Assembly: GCF_000217935.1 (NCBI RefSeq)
Contig: NZ_AFHI01000013.1
Location: 1-64,000 of the forward strand
Origin: Rheinheimera sp. A13L
GTDB taxonomy: Bacteria; Pseudomonadota; Gammaproteobacteria; Enterobacterales; Alteromonadaceae
DNA: 64,000 nt
Direction of reading: 5' to 3'
The notes below the pieces were generated by a model, which saw only the letters and a program-made list of their open reading frames with translations, was not told where the DNA came from and ran no database searches. This document shows positions 39,740 through 48,108 of this stretch, in pieces. Position numbers and translations under genes: made by a program. Each line of letters starts with the position of its first letter. Within the stretch, counting starts at the first letter, position 1.

Positions 39740-40771
39740 TTAAGTTTTTGGGCACTGCTGCTGTACTGCTTTCCACCAACTGACATGAAGTTTTAATTCT
39801 GCTTTTAATTCGGTATTCGATGCTTCGAAGCGCTGCTGAATGCTGTGTGACAAGGCTGTGCCTTGATACAGCTGCTGCAATAGCGGATACAATTGCTGAT
39901 AAGCACCATCCACCTGAGCGAAATAAAGCTGCACTTTAGCAATAAAATACTGCAGCAAAATGGTATGTAAAATATCTGCTTTGTCTGAGTGTTTAGCTGC
40001 CGGGCATATCAAATTCAAATCAACCTGCTCTAACTGCTGATTCAGGCTTTGAAGCCAGTTCTGGCTGAAGCGTAAGCTTTGTTGCACTTGACTCAGCGTA
40101 TTGGCCTTGTATAAAGCTTCTAACGCCAGTTCAGGGTTAATCTGACTGGCCTTTTGCCAGTTTTGCTCAAGAATATGCTGTTTGAGCCCAAGCAACAAAT
40201 GCAAAGCCTGCATAGTCTCAACCACACCAGCCACTGAATTGGGTGCTGATAAGGTGCGGGAAGGATGCAGTTGCTGGCGTAAGGTTTCGTCCTGCTGCAG
40301 GAAATTCTGCCAGTGTTTATCGATTTGTGCGGTTTTCTCTAAGGCAAGCCCTGAGAGTTTTTTTTGTAGATCAGGTGTTATAGCCGGATTGGTTAAACAA
40401 GGCTGCACTTGTTTTAAGAACTCTAATTCATACTTCAGACGCTGGCTTGGGCTCATCACTTTCCCCAGACTGCTATTACGTTCACCCAGCAATAAATCCA
40501 GGCCACAAGTTCGTGTAGCTACTAACTCAACCAGAGTAATGCTGGTTTCTGCTATATCTGCTCTGGTCGTTGTGATGGATGGAAGTGGCTGTAAATCCAG
40601 AGGCGCTGGGTCCTGGAATTCAAGCTCTAAAGTACGGGCAAGACGAGCCGCATAATCGTCCATTAGGGATAGGGCAGGATCGCTACAGCCGCTTAACACA
40701 AAAACCACAGCAACCAGGCTTAGAGCTTTAGTTAGAGGCTGCCGCTTGTTGCTGCTGTAAAATTTTGCCAT
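39740..40771 (-). CDS. DUF3080 lipoprotein
   Basis: A 343-aa lipoprotein with signal peptide and lipobox LSGC near residue 28 (LSLVAVVFVLSGC), then a helical, Gln/Leu-rich periplasmic domain with two further Cys (TRTCGLDLLLGE and LKQVQPCLTN). The family is found in marine gammaproteobacteria, often beside norM and riboflavin synthase as here; function unknown. I choose ATG 40771 over a TTG two codons upstream. The 5' end overlaps the norM-like gene by 44 bases, so the two are cotranscribed. Confidence 0.8.
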   Translation of the reverse strand: MAKFYSSNKRQPLTKALSLVAVVFVLSGCSDPALSLMDDYAARLARTLELEFQDPAPLDLQPLPSITTTRADIAETSITLVELVATRTCGLDLLLGERNSSLGKVMSPSQRLKYELEFLKQVQPCLTNPAITPDLQKKLSGLALEKTAQIDKHWQNFLQQDETLRQQLHPSRTLSAPNSVAGVVETMQALHLLLGLKQHILEQNWQKASQINPELALEALYKANTLSQVQQSLRFSQNWLQSLNQQLEQVDLNLICPAAKHSDKADILHTILLQYFIAKVQLYFAQVDGAYQQLYPLLQQLYQGTALSHSIQQRFEASNTELKAELKLHVSWWKAVQQQCPKT

Positions 40772-42116
40772 CTTCAAGTCGCCTGATTTGGTTTTTTAAG
40801 ATAAGCGCCAGCAGTACAGCAGCGCAGGACAAGCCCACTATAATACCAATCCAAAAGCCATGAGCGCCCATTTTGGGAGTGATCCAGTCGGTTAAACCTA
40901 ATACAGTGCCCAAACCAAAACCGATCGGCCAATAGGCGATAAAAGTGATAAAAAAGATAGGTTTGGTGTGTTTTAAGCCACGTAAGGCGCAGGCTGACAC
41001 CACCTGAATTGCGTCTGAGATCTGATAAAAGCAGGCCAGAACCAGAATAGAAGTCGCCACAGCTAATACCGCAGGATCAGTAGAGTAAAGTGACGCCACT
41101 AAAAAACGGCCAAAATAAGTCACCAGCGCTATGCCCACCGCCATGATCATCGCCAGTTGCACTGCGGTTGAGACGGCTTTTTTCAGCTCCTGCACATCGT
41201 TACTGCCCACCAGATGGCCGACCCGTATTGTGGTTGCCATACCCATACTCATTGGCAACATAAAGACCAAAGCGCTGTAGTTATTGGCAATTTGATGACC
41301 GGCCACCACTATGGGGCCTAAATGCACAATCATCAGCGGAATAGAAGAAAACAGCGTCACTTCAAAAAACAACGAAAAGGCAATGGGAGTGCCTATGGCA
41401 ATGATCTGCCATAAGTCTTTGCGGTTGGGTTTCATAGTGTCAGGCTTTTTCATATAAAGCATGGTACTGCGGCTTCTGAAGGCGTAAATGGTGATAGCGA
41501 TGAACATCGCCAGAAATACCAGAGAGGTTGCGACACCACAACCCGCGCCACCTAAAGCCGGCATTCCCAGCTTGCCGTAAATAAACACATAGTTGGCCGG
41601 AATATTCACCAGAATACCGACAAAGGCTATCCACATGGTGGCTTTGGTATTGCCTATGCCTTCAAACAGGTTACGGAAGATCATATAACCGGCCGCCGGA
41701 TAAACGCCGAAGCTGACATAGACAAGATAATCTATGGCTTTGTCGCGTAAATTTTCTTCCATCGACAAATACTGCAGCGGAAGATGCACAAACTGCATAG
41801 CGATGACAATGACAGTAGCCAGCACCATCGCCAGATAAAAGCCCTGCAGCGCGTTATGCGGAATGGCCTTATGGTTTTTTGCGCCATAGAGCTGCGAAAT
41901 AATAGGGGTTAAAGCCAGTAATAAACCCTGCAAAGTCAGAATAATAGGCAGCCAAATGGCGGAAGCTACAGCAATGGCCGCCATATCCAGTGCACTGACA
42001 CGACCTGCCATTATGGTATCTATCACAAACATCATGGTTTGCGTCAGCTGGGCCAGCATGATAGGGCCGGATAACTTCAGAATGGTTTTGGCTTCAAAGC
42101 GGGAAAAAGGTAACAT
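40728..42116 (-). CDS. norM: MATE-family multidrug/Na+ antiporter, NorM type
   Basis: A 462-aa inner-membrane protein with about twelve hydrophobic segments in the two-fold MATE arrangement (KLSGPIMLAQLTQTMMFVID at the start, a second bundle from about residue 235). It expels cationic drugs in exchange for Na+ or H+. The start is ATG 42116 with AAGAG six bases upstream; a longer reading from 42161 would run into the promoter region of the divergent ribE. It overlaps the downstream lipoprotein gene. Confidence 0.9.
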   Translation of the reverse strand: MLPFSRFEAKTILKLSGPIMLAQLTQTMMFVIDTIMAGRVSALDMAAIAVASAIWLPIILTLQGLLLALTPIISQLYGAKNHKAIPHNALQGFYLAMVLATVIVIAMQFVHLPLQYLSMEENLRDKAIDYLVYVSFGVYPAAGYMIFRNLFEGIGNTKATMWIAFVGILVNIPANYVFIYGKLGMPALGGAGCGVATSLVFLAMFIAITIYAFRSRSTMLYMKKPDTMKPNRKDLWQIIAIGTPIAFSLFFEVTLFSSIPLMIVHLGPIVVAGHQIANNYSALVFMLPMSMGMATTIRVGHLVGSNDVQELKKAVSTAVQLAMIMAVGIALVTYFGRFLVASLYSTDPAVLAVATSILVLACFYQISDAIQVVSACALRGLKHTKPIFFITFIAYWPIGFGLGTVLGLTDWITPKMGAHGFWIGIIVGLSCAAVLLALILKNQIRRLEDGKILQQQQAAASN

Positions 42117-42173
42117 AACAACTCTTGTCAGACAGGCGAAAAAACGCCGTAAAGATAACACAGCAGAGGCTTT

Positions 42174-42809
42174 ATGTTTACCGGAATAGTACAGGCAAAA
42201 GTTAAAGTCAGTGAAATCAGCGACCAGCAGCAGTTCCGTCGCTTAACTCTTGAAGTCCCTTCGCAGTTACTGCAAAACCTGGAGCGGGGCGCCAGTATCT
42301 CAGTCAATGGCACTTGTTTAACGGCCACTGAGTTCAGTCAGGAACAGCCTCCTGCTTCTGGAATAGGCCAGGTCAGCTTTGATGTGATTGATGAAACCTT
42401 ATCCAAAACCAATTTGGGTGCTTTAACCACAGACTCTGTCGTCAATTTCGAACGATCTTTAACTTTTGGCCGTGAAATTGGCGGGCATTTAGTGTCAGGT
42501 CATGTGCATGGCTCTGCTTTGATTCTAGCGGTAGAACAAAGTGGTGCGAACTGGCGGGTTGATATTGAGCTCAAGCCAGAGTTTAAAAACTACGTGTTGA
42601 GTAAAGGCTTTATCAGTATTGATGGCATCAGCTTGACAGTGGGTGAAGTGACAGCCACCCGTTTTAGTCTGCATTTAATACCTGAAACCCTCGAAGTGAC
42701 CACTTTAGGCCAACGCAAAGCGGGCGACAGGGTGAATATCGAACTGGATCAGCAAACCGTGACCATAGTGGATACAGTTGAGCGAGTTCTCGCAGCAAAG
42801 TCCTTATAA
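42174..42809 (+). CDS. ribE: Riboflavin synthase, alpha subunit
   Basis: A 211-aa enzyme that dismutates two 6,7-dimethyl-8-ribityllumazines to riboflavin. It has the hallmark N-terminus MFTGIVQ and two tandem lumazine-binding barrels; SVNGTCLTAT and GGHLVSGHVHG mark the first barrel and its end, SIDGISLTVGEV the second. Length is normal for the family. The gene is monocistronic and divergent from norM; the 57-bp gap is too short for an FMN riboswitch. Confidence 0.95.
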   Translation: MFTGIVQAKVKVSEISDQQQFRRLTLEVPSQLLQNLERGASISVNGTCLTATEFSQEQPPASGIGQVSFDVIDETLSKTNLGALTTDSVVNFERSLTFGREIGGHLVSGHVHGSALILAVEQSGANWRVDIELKPEFKNYVLSKGFISIDGISLTVGEVTATRFSLHLIPETLEVTTLGQRKAGDRVNIELDQQTVTIVDTVERVLAAKSL

Positions 42810-42849
42810 GGGATTGGTTTATCCCATCCCGCTGATGATGAGGTAAATC

Positions 42850-43050
42850 TTAATAATACTGCTCATCTTCAGCGTCGATAAACACCTGCACTTTATTATG
42901 CAGTTCATCTTTATGGGTTTGCACATGAATAGGGTTGCAGCAGTTGCTGCAATCTTCAATGTCGTCCTGATCTTCGCCGCTGATATCCAACGTAATATGA
43001 GTGGGATGGCCACAGAAAGGGCAAAGAATAGTTTTATGCAGTAAGTCCAT
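42850..43050 (-). CDS. CPXCG-motif cysteine-rich small protein
   Basis: A 66-aa protein with CPFCG at residues 10-14 and a second pair CSNCC near 33-37, likely a single zinc ribbon; the remainder is acidic and ends in EDEQYY. This is a conserved small family in marine gammaproteobacteria with unknown function. GGAGG lies five bases before the ATG. It converges on ribE and is divergent from thrS. Confidence 0.88.
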   Translation of the reverse strand: MDLLHKTILCPFCGHPTHITLDISGEDQDDIEDCSNCCNPIHVQTHKDELHNKVQVFIDAEDEQYY

Positions 43051-43207
43051 AGATCCTCCGTTTGCTGGCTTCTGTTGCAGCAGAAGACAGGCGATTGAAT
43101 TATCTGCAGATCCTTCTGAATAACGCTCCTCTACTTGTATTGAGTGTAGGCGTAAAAAAACCTTCCCGTGAAAAATTGCAGTTTTGTGGCTGAGGTTTAG
43201 CCTCTTG

Positions 43208-43237
43208 TTGCCGATAAAGCGCCGTATCGGTTATGAT
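43208..43237 (+). promoter_or_regulatory. Probable thrS promoter
   Basis: TTGCCG (43208-43213) and TATGAT (43232-43237) with an 18-base spacer make a reasonable sigma-70 promoter, giving a thrS leader of about 140 bases. The rest of the 336-bp gap 43051-43386 contains no gene. Confidence 0.5.
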
Positions 43238-43243
43238 GCAGCC

Positions 43244-43320
43244 GCTTTTTGTTAAAAACAGTCACAACTACGTGTTGTACTGCTTTGTTCTACCGCTCGT
43301 AAGGTTGAACCGCAAAAAGC
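43244..43320 (+). promoter_or_regulatory. thrS leader structure with tRNA-Thr anticodon-like arm
   Basis: GCTTTTTG (43244-43251) and CAAAAAGC (43313-43320) can close a domain holding two hairpins. The second is CTACC-GCTCGTAA-GGTTG (43290-43307), whose loop contains CTCGTAA, laid out like an anticodon loop with CGT, the anticodon for a Thr codon. The first (ACAAC-tacgt-GTTGT, 43264-43278) also shows CGT. In E. coli, ThrRS represses its own mRNA by binding such mimics. The arm here lies about 90 bases before the start, so repression by the same means is inferred. Confidence 0.5.
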
Positions 43321-43386
43321 ATTCCCTGAAATTTAATTGAATCAACACGTGACCCTTGGTATGGGCCACCACTGTGAGGACTTATC

Positions 43387-45297
43387 ATGCCAGTTATTAC
43401 TTTACCTGACGGTAGTCAGCGCTCATTTGACGCCCCTTTATCTGTATTAGACGTTGCCAAAGACATAGGCCCAGGTCTGGCGAAAGCCACCATAGCCGGC
43501 AAAATCAATGGCCAATTGGTAGACGCTTGTGAGCTCATCACTGAAGATGCTTCATTAAGCATTGTCACTGCCAAAGATCAGGAAGGCCTGGAAATTATCC
43601 GCCACTCCTGCGCTCATTTATTAGGTCATGCGATTAAGCAGTTATGGCCTAATACCAAAATGGCAATTGGTCCTGTCATCGACAACGGCTTTTATTATGA
43701 CGTTGATTTAGACCGTCCAATCAGCACTGAAGATTTAGCTCAACTTGAAGAGCGCATGCTGCAACTGGCCAAAACAGAATATGACGTAGTGAAGAAAAAA
43801 GTAAGCTGGCAACAGGCTTATGACACCTTCGCTCTGCGTGGCGAAAGCTACAAGATGGAAATCCTCGATCAGAACGTCGCTAAAGACGACCAGCCGGGTT
43901 TATACCATCACGAAGAATACATTGACATGTGCCGTGGCCCACACGTGCCAAATATGCGGTTCTGTCAGCACTTTAAAGTGATGAAAGTGGCAGGCGCCTA
44001 CTGGCGTGGTGATGCGAAAAACAAAATGCTGCAACGTGTATACGGCACAGCATGGGCTGATAAAAAGCAATTAGCGGCTTATTTGCTGCAACTGGAAGAA
44101 GCGGAAAAGCGTGACCACCGTAAAATTGGTAAAGCTTTAGGCTTATTCCACTGGCAGGAAGAAGCACCAGGCATGGTGTTCTGGCACAACGACGGCTGGA
44201 CTATTTTCCGCGAGCTGGAAACTTTTGTCCGTGAAAAGCTGGGCGAATACGATTATCAGGAAGTCAAAGGTCCATTTATGATGGACAAAGTGCTGTGGGA
44301 AAAATCCGGTCACTGGGAAAAGTACTCAGACAATATGTTTGTCACCAGTTCTGAAAACCGTGATTACGCCATCAAGCCAATGAACTGTCCTGGCCATGTG
44401 CAAATTTTTAACCAGGGCTTAAAGTCGTACCGCGATTTACCATTGCGTATGGCTGAGTTTGGTTGCTGTCACCGTAACGAGCCATCAGGTGGTTTACATG
44501 GCCTGATGCGGGTGCGTGGTTTTACTCAGGATGACGCCCATATCTTCTGTACTGAAGATCAGGTGCAGGCTGAAGTATCGGCCTGTATCAAAATGGTATT
44601 TGACGTGTACAGCACTTTTGGTTTTAAAGACGTACAGGTGAAATTATCCACCAGGCCGGAAAAACGCATTGGTACCGACGAAATGTGGCACCGTGCTGAG
44701 CAGGGGTTAGCAGAAGCTTTAGAAGCCAATGGCATAGCTTTTGACCTGCAACCTGGTGAAGGTGCCTTCTATGGCCCTAAAATTGAATTTACTTTACACG
44801 ATTGCTTAGGCCGCGCCTGGCAATGTGGTACAGTGCAGCTCGATTTCGCTTTACCGGGTCGTTTAGGTGCAAGTTTTGTTGCTGAAGGCAACGACAGACA
44901 AGTGCCAGTGATGATCCACCGTGCGATTTTGGGCTCGCTGGAGCGTTTTATCGGAATTCTGATTGAAGAATATGCAGGCTTTTTTCCAGCCTGGTTGGCC
45001 CCAACTCAGGTTGTGGTAATGAATATTACCGATAATCAGGCCGAATATGTGCAGGATTTAGTAAAAACTTTCAAATCTCATGGTATTAGAGCAATTTCTG
45101 ACTTGAGAAATGAGAAGATAGGCTTTAAAATCCGCGAGCACACGCTACAGCGTGTTCCTTATTTAGTGGTAGTCGGTGACAAAGAAGTTGAAGCCGGTGA
45201 TATCGCGTTAAGAACACGGAAGGGCGAAGACCTGGGTAAAATGAGTGTAAGCGACTTTGTAACTAAGTTGACCACTGAAATTAAAAACCGGGTCTAA
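43387..45297 (+). CDS. thrS: Threonyl-tRNA synthetase
   Basis: A full-length 636-aa class II synthetase. Domains: TGS (residues 1-60); the editing domain with HSCAHLLGH (~73-81) and CRGPH (~182), which clears Ser-tRNA(Thr); the catalytic core with the motif 2 region [20 protein letters not shown] and motif 3 [12 protein letters not shown]; and a C-terminal anticodon-binding domain from about 535. The Cys/His residues for the active-site zinc are present (CPGH, DDAH, VMIH). GAGGA lies six bases before the ATG. It begins the thrS-infC-rpmI-rplT translation operon. Confidence 0.98.
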   Translation: MPVITLPDGSQRSFDAPLSVLDVAKDIGPGLAKATIAGKINGQLVDACELITEDASLSIVTAKDQEGLEIIRHSCAHLLGHAIKQLWPNTKMAIGPVIDNGFYYDVDLDRPISTEDLAQLEERMLQLAKTEYDVVKKKVSWQQAYDTFALRGESYKMEILDQNVAKDDQPGLYHHEEYIDMCRGPHVPNMRFCQHFKVMKVAGAYWRGDAKNKMLQRVYGTAWADKKQLAAYLLQLEEAEKRDHRKIGKALGLFHWQEEAPGMVFWHNDGWTIFRELETFVREKLGEYDYQEVKGPFMMDKVLWEKSGHWEKYSDNMFVTSSENRDYAIKPMNCPGHVQIFNQGLKSYRDLPLRMAEFGCCHRNEPSGGLHGLMRVRGFTQDDAHIFCTEDQVQAEVSACIKMVFDVYSTFGFKDVQVKLSTRPEKRIGTDEMWHRAEQGLAEALEANGIAFDLQPGEGAFYGPKIEFTLHDCLGRAWQCGTVQLDFALPGRLGASFVAEGNDRQVPVMIHRAILGSLERFIGILIEEYAGFFPAWLAPTQVVVMNITDNQAEYVQDLVKTFKSHGIRAISDLRNEKIGFKIREHTLQRVPYLVVVGDKEVEAGDIALRTRKGEDLGKMSVSDFVTKLTTEIKNRV

Positions 45298-45311
45298 TTA
45301 TTTTCACTCTT

Positions 45312-45327
45312 GGAGGAACATACTATT
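45312..45327 (+). promoter_or_regulatory. infC ribosome binding site and AUU start
   Basis: GGAGGA (45312-45317) is followed by seven bases and then ATT (45325-45327). An upstream in-frame TTG at 45310 overlaps the Shine-Dalgarno and cannot be the start. AUU initiation is the known signature of infC, by which IF3 discriminates against its own message. Confidence 0.9.
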
Positions 45328-45867
45328 AAAGTAGGAAAGAAAACTTTACCGGCGAACAGACCAAACCGTATTAACGAAGAAATCAACGTTAAAGAAGTAC
45401 GCTTGTTAGGTCTGGAAGGTGAGCAATTAGGTGTAGTAATCACTTCAGAAGCTATTCGTTTAGCAGAAGAAGCAGGCGCTGACTTGGTAGAGATCAGCCC
45501 AACCGCTGAACCACCTGTTTGTAAGTTGATGGACTATGGTAAGTTCCTGTTTGAGAAAGGCAAAGCTGCTAAAGAGCAGAAGAAAAAGCAAAAACAGATC
45601 CAGATTAAGGAAATAAAATTCCGGCCTGGAACTGATGAAGGCGATTACCAGGTAAAACTACGCAACCTGCGTCGCTTCATTGAAGAGGGTGACAAAGCTA
45701 AAGTAACGCTCCGCTACCGTGGTCGTGAAATGGCGCATTTGGACATCGGCATTGAGATGCTTAACCGGATTAAAGAAGATATGACAGATATCGCTATCTG
45801 TGAATCTTTCCCAAGCCGTGTTGAGGGTCGCCAGATGGTCATGATGCTGGCCCCAAATAAGAAGTAA
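45325..45867 (+). CDS. infC: Translation initiation factor IF-3
   Basis: A 180-aa protein if started at the AUU, equal to the E. coli length. The N-terminal domain carries RPNRINEEI and [15 protein letters not shown], and a Lys-rich linker ([12 protein letters not shown]) joins it to a C-terminal domain with [16 protein letters not shown]3 binds the 30S subunit, prevents premature joining and checks the start codon. The start follows the thrS stop by 27 bases. The gene ends 24 bases before a strong hairpin that separates it from rpmI. Confidence 0.97.
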   Translation: MKVGKKTLPANRPNRINEEINVKEVRLLGLEGEQLGVVITSEAIRLAEEAGADLVEISPTAEPPVCKLMDYGKFLFEKGKAAKEQKKKQKQIQIKEIKFRPGTDEGDYQVKLRNLRRFIEEGDKAKVTLRYRGREMAHLDIGIEMLNRIKEDMTDIAICESFPSRVEGRQMVMMLAPNKK

Positions 45868-45890
45868 TAAGAGCTTTCAAGCATAAGATA

Positions 45891-45917
45891 CGCCGCTTGA
45901 ATAAAGCGGCGTTTTTT
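45891..45917 (+). terminator. Intrinsic terminator/attenuator between infC and rpmI
   Basis: CGCCGCTT (45891-45898), a 5-base loop and AAGCGGCG (45904-45911) form a perfect stem, followed by TTTTTT. It would end many thrS-infC transcripts. rpmI-rplT then depends on readthrough or on a promoter in the 47 AT-rich bases that follow. Confidence 0.85.
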
Positions 45918-45964
45918 ATCGCCTTATTATTCGTTGTAATTTAAACAATGCGAGTTATTTAACT

Positions 45965-46162
45965 ATGCCAAAGATGAAAACCAACAAAGGTGCTGCAAAG
46001 CGCTTTAAAAAAACCGGCTCAGGCGGTTTTAAACGTAAGCAATCACATCTTCGCCACATTTTGACGAAGAAGTCTTCTAAGCGTAAGCGTCAGTTAGGTC
46101 CAAAAACGTTAGTTGCAAAAGTTGACGTGGCTGGTATCGCTCGTTGTCTGCCATACGCATAA
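45965..46162 (+). CDS. rpmI: 50S ribosomal protein L35
   Basis: A 65-aa, very basic protein with the L35 signature ([20 protein letters not shown] and [15 protein letters not shown]). Normal length. It lies 16 bases ahead of rplT with AGGAG before the next start. In relatives, L20 represses this pair by binding upstream of rpmI. Confidence 0.98.
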   Translation: MPKMKTNKGAAKRFKKTGSGGFKRKQSHLRHILTKKSSKRKRQLGPKTLVAKVDVAGIARCLPYA

Positions 46163-46178
46163 TATTAGGAGATTTTAA

Positions 46179-46538
46179 ATGCCAAGAGTAAAACGTGGTG
46201 TGACAGCTCGCGCTCGTCACAAGAAGGTCTTAAACCAGGCTAAAGGTTACTACGGTGCCCGCAGTCGTGTTTATCGTGTCGCTTTCCAGGCAGTTATTAA
46301 AGCTGGCCAATACGCTTACCGCGACCGTCGTCAACGTAAACGTCAATTCCGTCAACTGTGGATCGCGCGTATCAACGCTGCATCTCGTCAGAACGGTTTA
46401 TCTTACAGCCGCTTCATCGATGGTCTGAAAAGAGCATCTGTTGAAATCGACCGTAAGATCCTGGCTGATATCGCTGTATACGACAAAGGCGCATTTGCTG
46501 CTTTAGTCGCTAAGGCAAAAGAAGCTTTAACTGCTTAA
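46179..46538 (+). CDS. rplT: 50S ribosomal protein L20
   Basis: A 119-aa protein of normal length, with the long basic N-terminal arm ([20 protein letters not shown]) and the globular part with [11 protein letters not shown] and [12 protein letters not shown]. It is essential for early 50S assembly and, in relatives, represses rpmI-rplT translation. The operon ends at the terminator 21 bases further on. Confidence 0.98.
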   Translation: MPRVKRGVTARARHKKVLNQAKGYYGARSRVYRVAFQAVIKAGQYAYRDRRQRKRQFRQLWIARINAASRQNGLSYSRFIDGLKRASVEIDRKILADIAVYDKGAFAALVAKAKEALTA

Positions 46539-46558
46539 TTCTTTGAGCAGAGTAAAAG

Positions 46559-46580
46559 GCCACCTCCGGGTGGCTTTTTT
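46559..46580 (+). terminator. Intrinsic terminator after rplT
   Basis: GCCACC (46559-46564), loop TCCG, GGTGGC (46569-46574) and TTTTTT. Typical strong terminator closing the translation operon. Confidence 0.92.
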
Positions 46581-46662
46581 ATTTATACCATCCTTGGCGA
46601 ACACCATGGATGATGTGAGTGAAAAATTGCTCCTCCGTTTTAACTTCATATCTACTTGCAGA

Positions 46663-46682
46663 CTACCTACCTACCTACCTAC
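46663..46682. repeat. (CTAC)5 tetranucleotide repeat
   Basis: Five perfect CTAC units followed by TTAC. It lies upstream of a lipoprotein gene, with a -10-like TATAGA at 46704-46709, so the tract abuts the expected -35 position. Such tracts vary in copy number by slippage. Confidence 0.9.
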
Positions 46683-46765
46683 TTACTTTCGCTGAAAAGT
46701 GTCTATAGAATGGCTCTTATAGATTTAAGTTAAGAACAAAAGCTATTGAAAACATGGTGGGTTGA

Positions 46766-47173
46766 ATGAAAAAAATAATTCTCAGTTTAGTAAGTTTCGG
46801 ATTAGCAGCCTGCGGCATGACGACTCTGCAGCATTATCCAGGCCCTGCGAAGACTAATAATGAGGTAGCTATTCTTAGTATGTGGCTAGATAACCCTGAC
46901 TATAAAGGGGATTTTTATCCTGCTGATTTGAAAGTAAGTTCGCACAGCATTAATGGAGAGTTATTGCAAAGCAATGAGCAAATAGCAGTTCTACCTGGTG
47001 AGTATAGTTTTAAAGTGAAATGTGATTACAAAGGAGCCGTGAAATATCACACCTACCAAATTCGGGCAGAAGCCGGAAAGAACTATGCGGTACTGGTATA
47101 CGCCAAAGAAAATGAATGCCAATTCCAAAAACTAAATTTATTGATTAACAATGAGCGCTTTGAAGAATTATAA
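46766..47173 (+). CDS. Small lipoprotein of unknown function
   Basis: A 135-aa protein with signal peptide and lipobox LAAC (Cys at residue 16), so lipid-anchored in the envelope. The mature part looks like a beta-sandwich; IAVLPGEYSFKVKC and the KNYAVLVYAKENEC ending resemble small PEGA-like lipoprotein domains, a weak resemblance only. Two Cys (about 76 and 114) may pair. It is monocistronic, behind a (CTAC)5 tract, and converges on the transglycosylase-like gene. Confidence 0.75.
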   Translation: MKKIILSLVSFGLAACGMTTLQHYPGPAKTNNEVAILSMWLDNPDYKGDFYPADLKVSSHSINGELLQSNEQIAVLPGEYSFKVKCDYKGAVKYHTYQIRAEAGKNYAVLVYAKENECQFQKLNLLINNERFEEL

Positions 47174-47215
47174 GATCTGAGTAACTCAGTAGCGATTTAG
47201 AAAGCGAAGAGTTGA

Positions 47216-47893
47216 TTAAATCGCTGTCCTTACCTTCTGTTTATCCCGTTGATTGGCATAAGGATCACAAAAGGGTAGTTGGCGGGTGAAGTTGGCGATT
47301 TGTTGTACTTTGCCGCGTTGTGGCCGCAAGGTGGACCAATAACGGGCGCCGCCTTTGGGGTCTTTGCTCCAGCGTGATTGGCTAATCACGCCGTCGGTTT
47401 GAACCCATTTGCTCATGATTTTTACGCCACAGCTTAAATTCACTTTTGGGTCGTGCAGTTGGTGCGGCTGTTTTATATCGCAGGCATAACGGGGCTGATT
47501 AGCGCTTTCGTGGGAGATTTGCAATAAACCCCGACTGATCACGCGGCGGCCTTTGCCATCTTTAAATTTTTCCTGATAAAAGGACTGTGGCTTAAAGTTG
47601 CTTTCAGGTTTGGCCATAGCGGAAAATAAAGCCACCCAGAATTGATTTCTCTGTTGGTGCGGTAAGCTGGCATACAAGGGGCAAAAATTTTGGATATCGG
47701 CTGGAACCAGCTTCACCAGAGGCGATTGGGCTACAGCTTGTTCTGTGATCCGGGTCCAGCTGCCATCGCGGTTTTTTTCCGACCAGGCGGCGTAATCTGA
47801 GCTTTTTTGATGGCTGATACTGCCCGCCATGGCAGATGTTGCCGATAAAGCACAAATAGCGGTGAACATAAGTAGGGGGATATTCAATGGCAT
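47216..47893 (-). CDS. Exported lysozyme-like (lytic transglycosylase) protein
   Basis: A 225-aa protein started at ATG 47893, which opens a signal peptide (LLMFTAICALSATSAMA). A longer frame begins with TTG and has no signal. The SLT-type fold is shown by ALFSAMAKPESNFKPQSF, where Glu near residue 99 is the expected catalytic acid, and by SRGLLQIS with the QPRYACDI follow-up. Three or four Cys suggest disulfides. It would cleave peptidoglycan glycan strands in the periplasm. It is an atypical member by length and C-terminus, so substrate and partner are open. Confidence 0.75.
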   Translation of the reverse strand: MPLNIPLLMFTAICALSATSAMAGSISHQKSSDYAAWSEKNRDGSWTRITEQAVAQSPLVKLVPADIQNFCPLYASLPHQQRNQFWVALFSAMAKPESNFKPQSFYQEKFKDGKGRRVISRGLLQISHESANQPRYACDIKQPHQLHDPKVNLSCGVKIMSKWVQTDGVISQSRWSKDPKGGARYWSTLRPQRGKVQQIANFTRQLPFCDPYANQRDKQKVRTAI

Positions 47894-48108
47894 CTGTTGT
47901 TTTTGTTCTTCCGGGTGAATAGGTTTGTATCGGCCTAATTCAGCCAAACTTCAGTTTCAGACTAGTGTTTTGTGGGCTTTGGCTCAAGCTTTTTTTAACT
48001 GAAGCAGTGAATAGTTTAAATTCTCTCTGACAAGCAGCTTTGTGCTCTGGCAGAGTGGGGTAAAACCAGATATGGTACTCATATTACGGCATTTTTTTCA
48101 GGTGTAGC

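Noticed and set aside
42117-42173. FMN riboswitch upstream of ribE
   Set aside because: The gap to the divergent gene is only 57 bases, too short for the aptamer, and no conserved FMN elements are seen.
42819-43013. 64-aa minus-strand frame overlapping the CPXCG gene
   Set aside because: The alternative frame at 42850-43050 has the zinc-ribbon motif and a GGAGG site; this one has neither.
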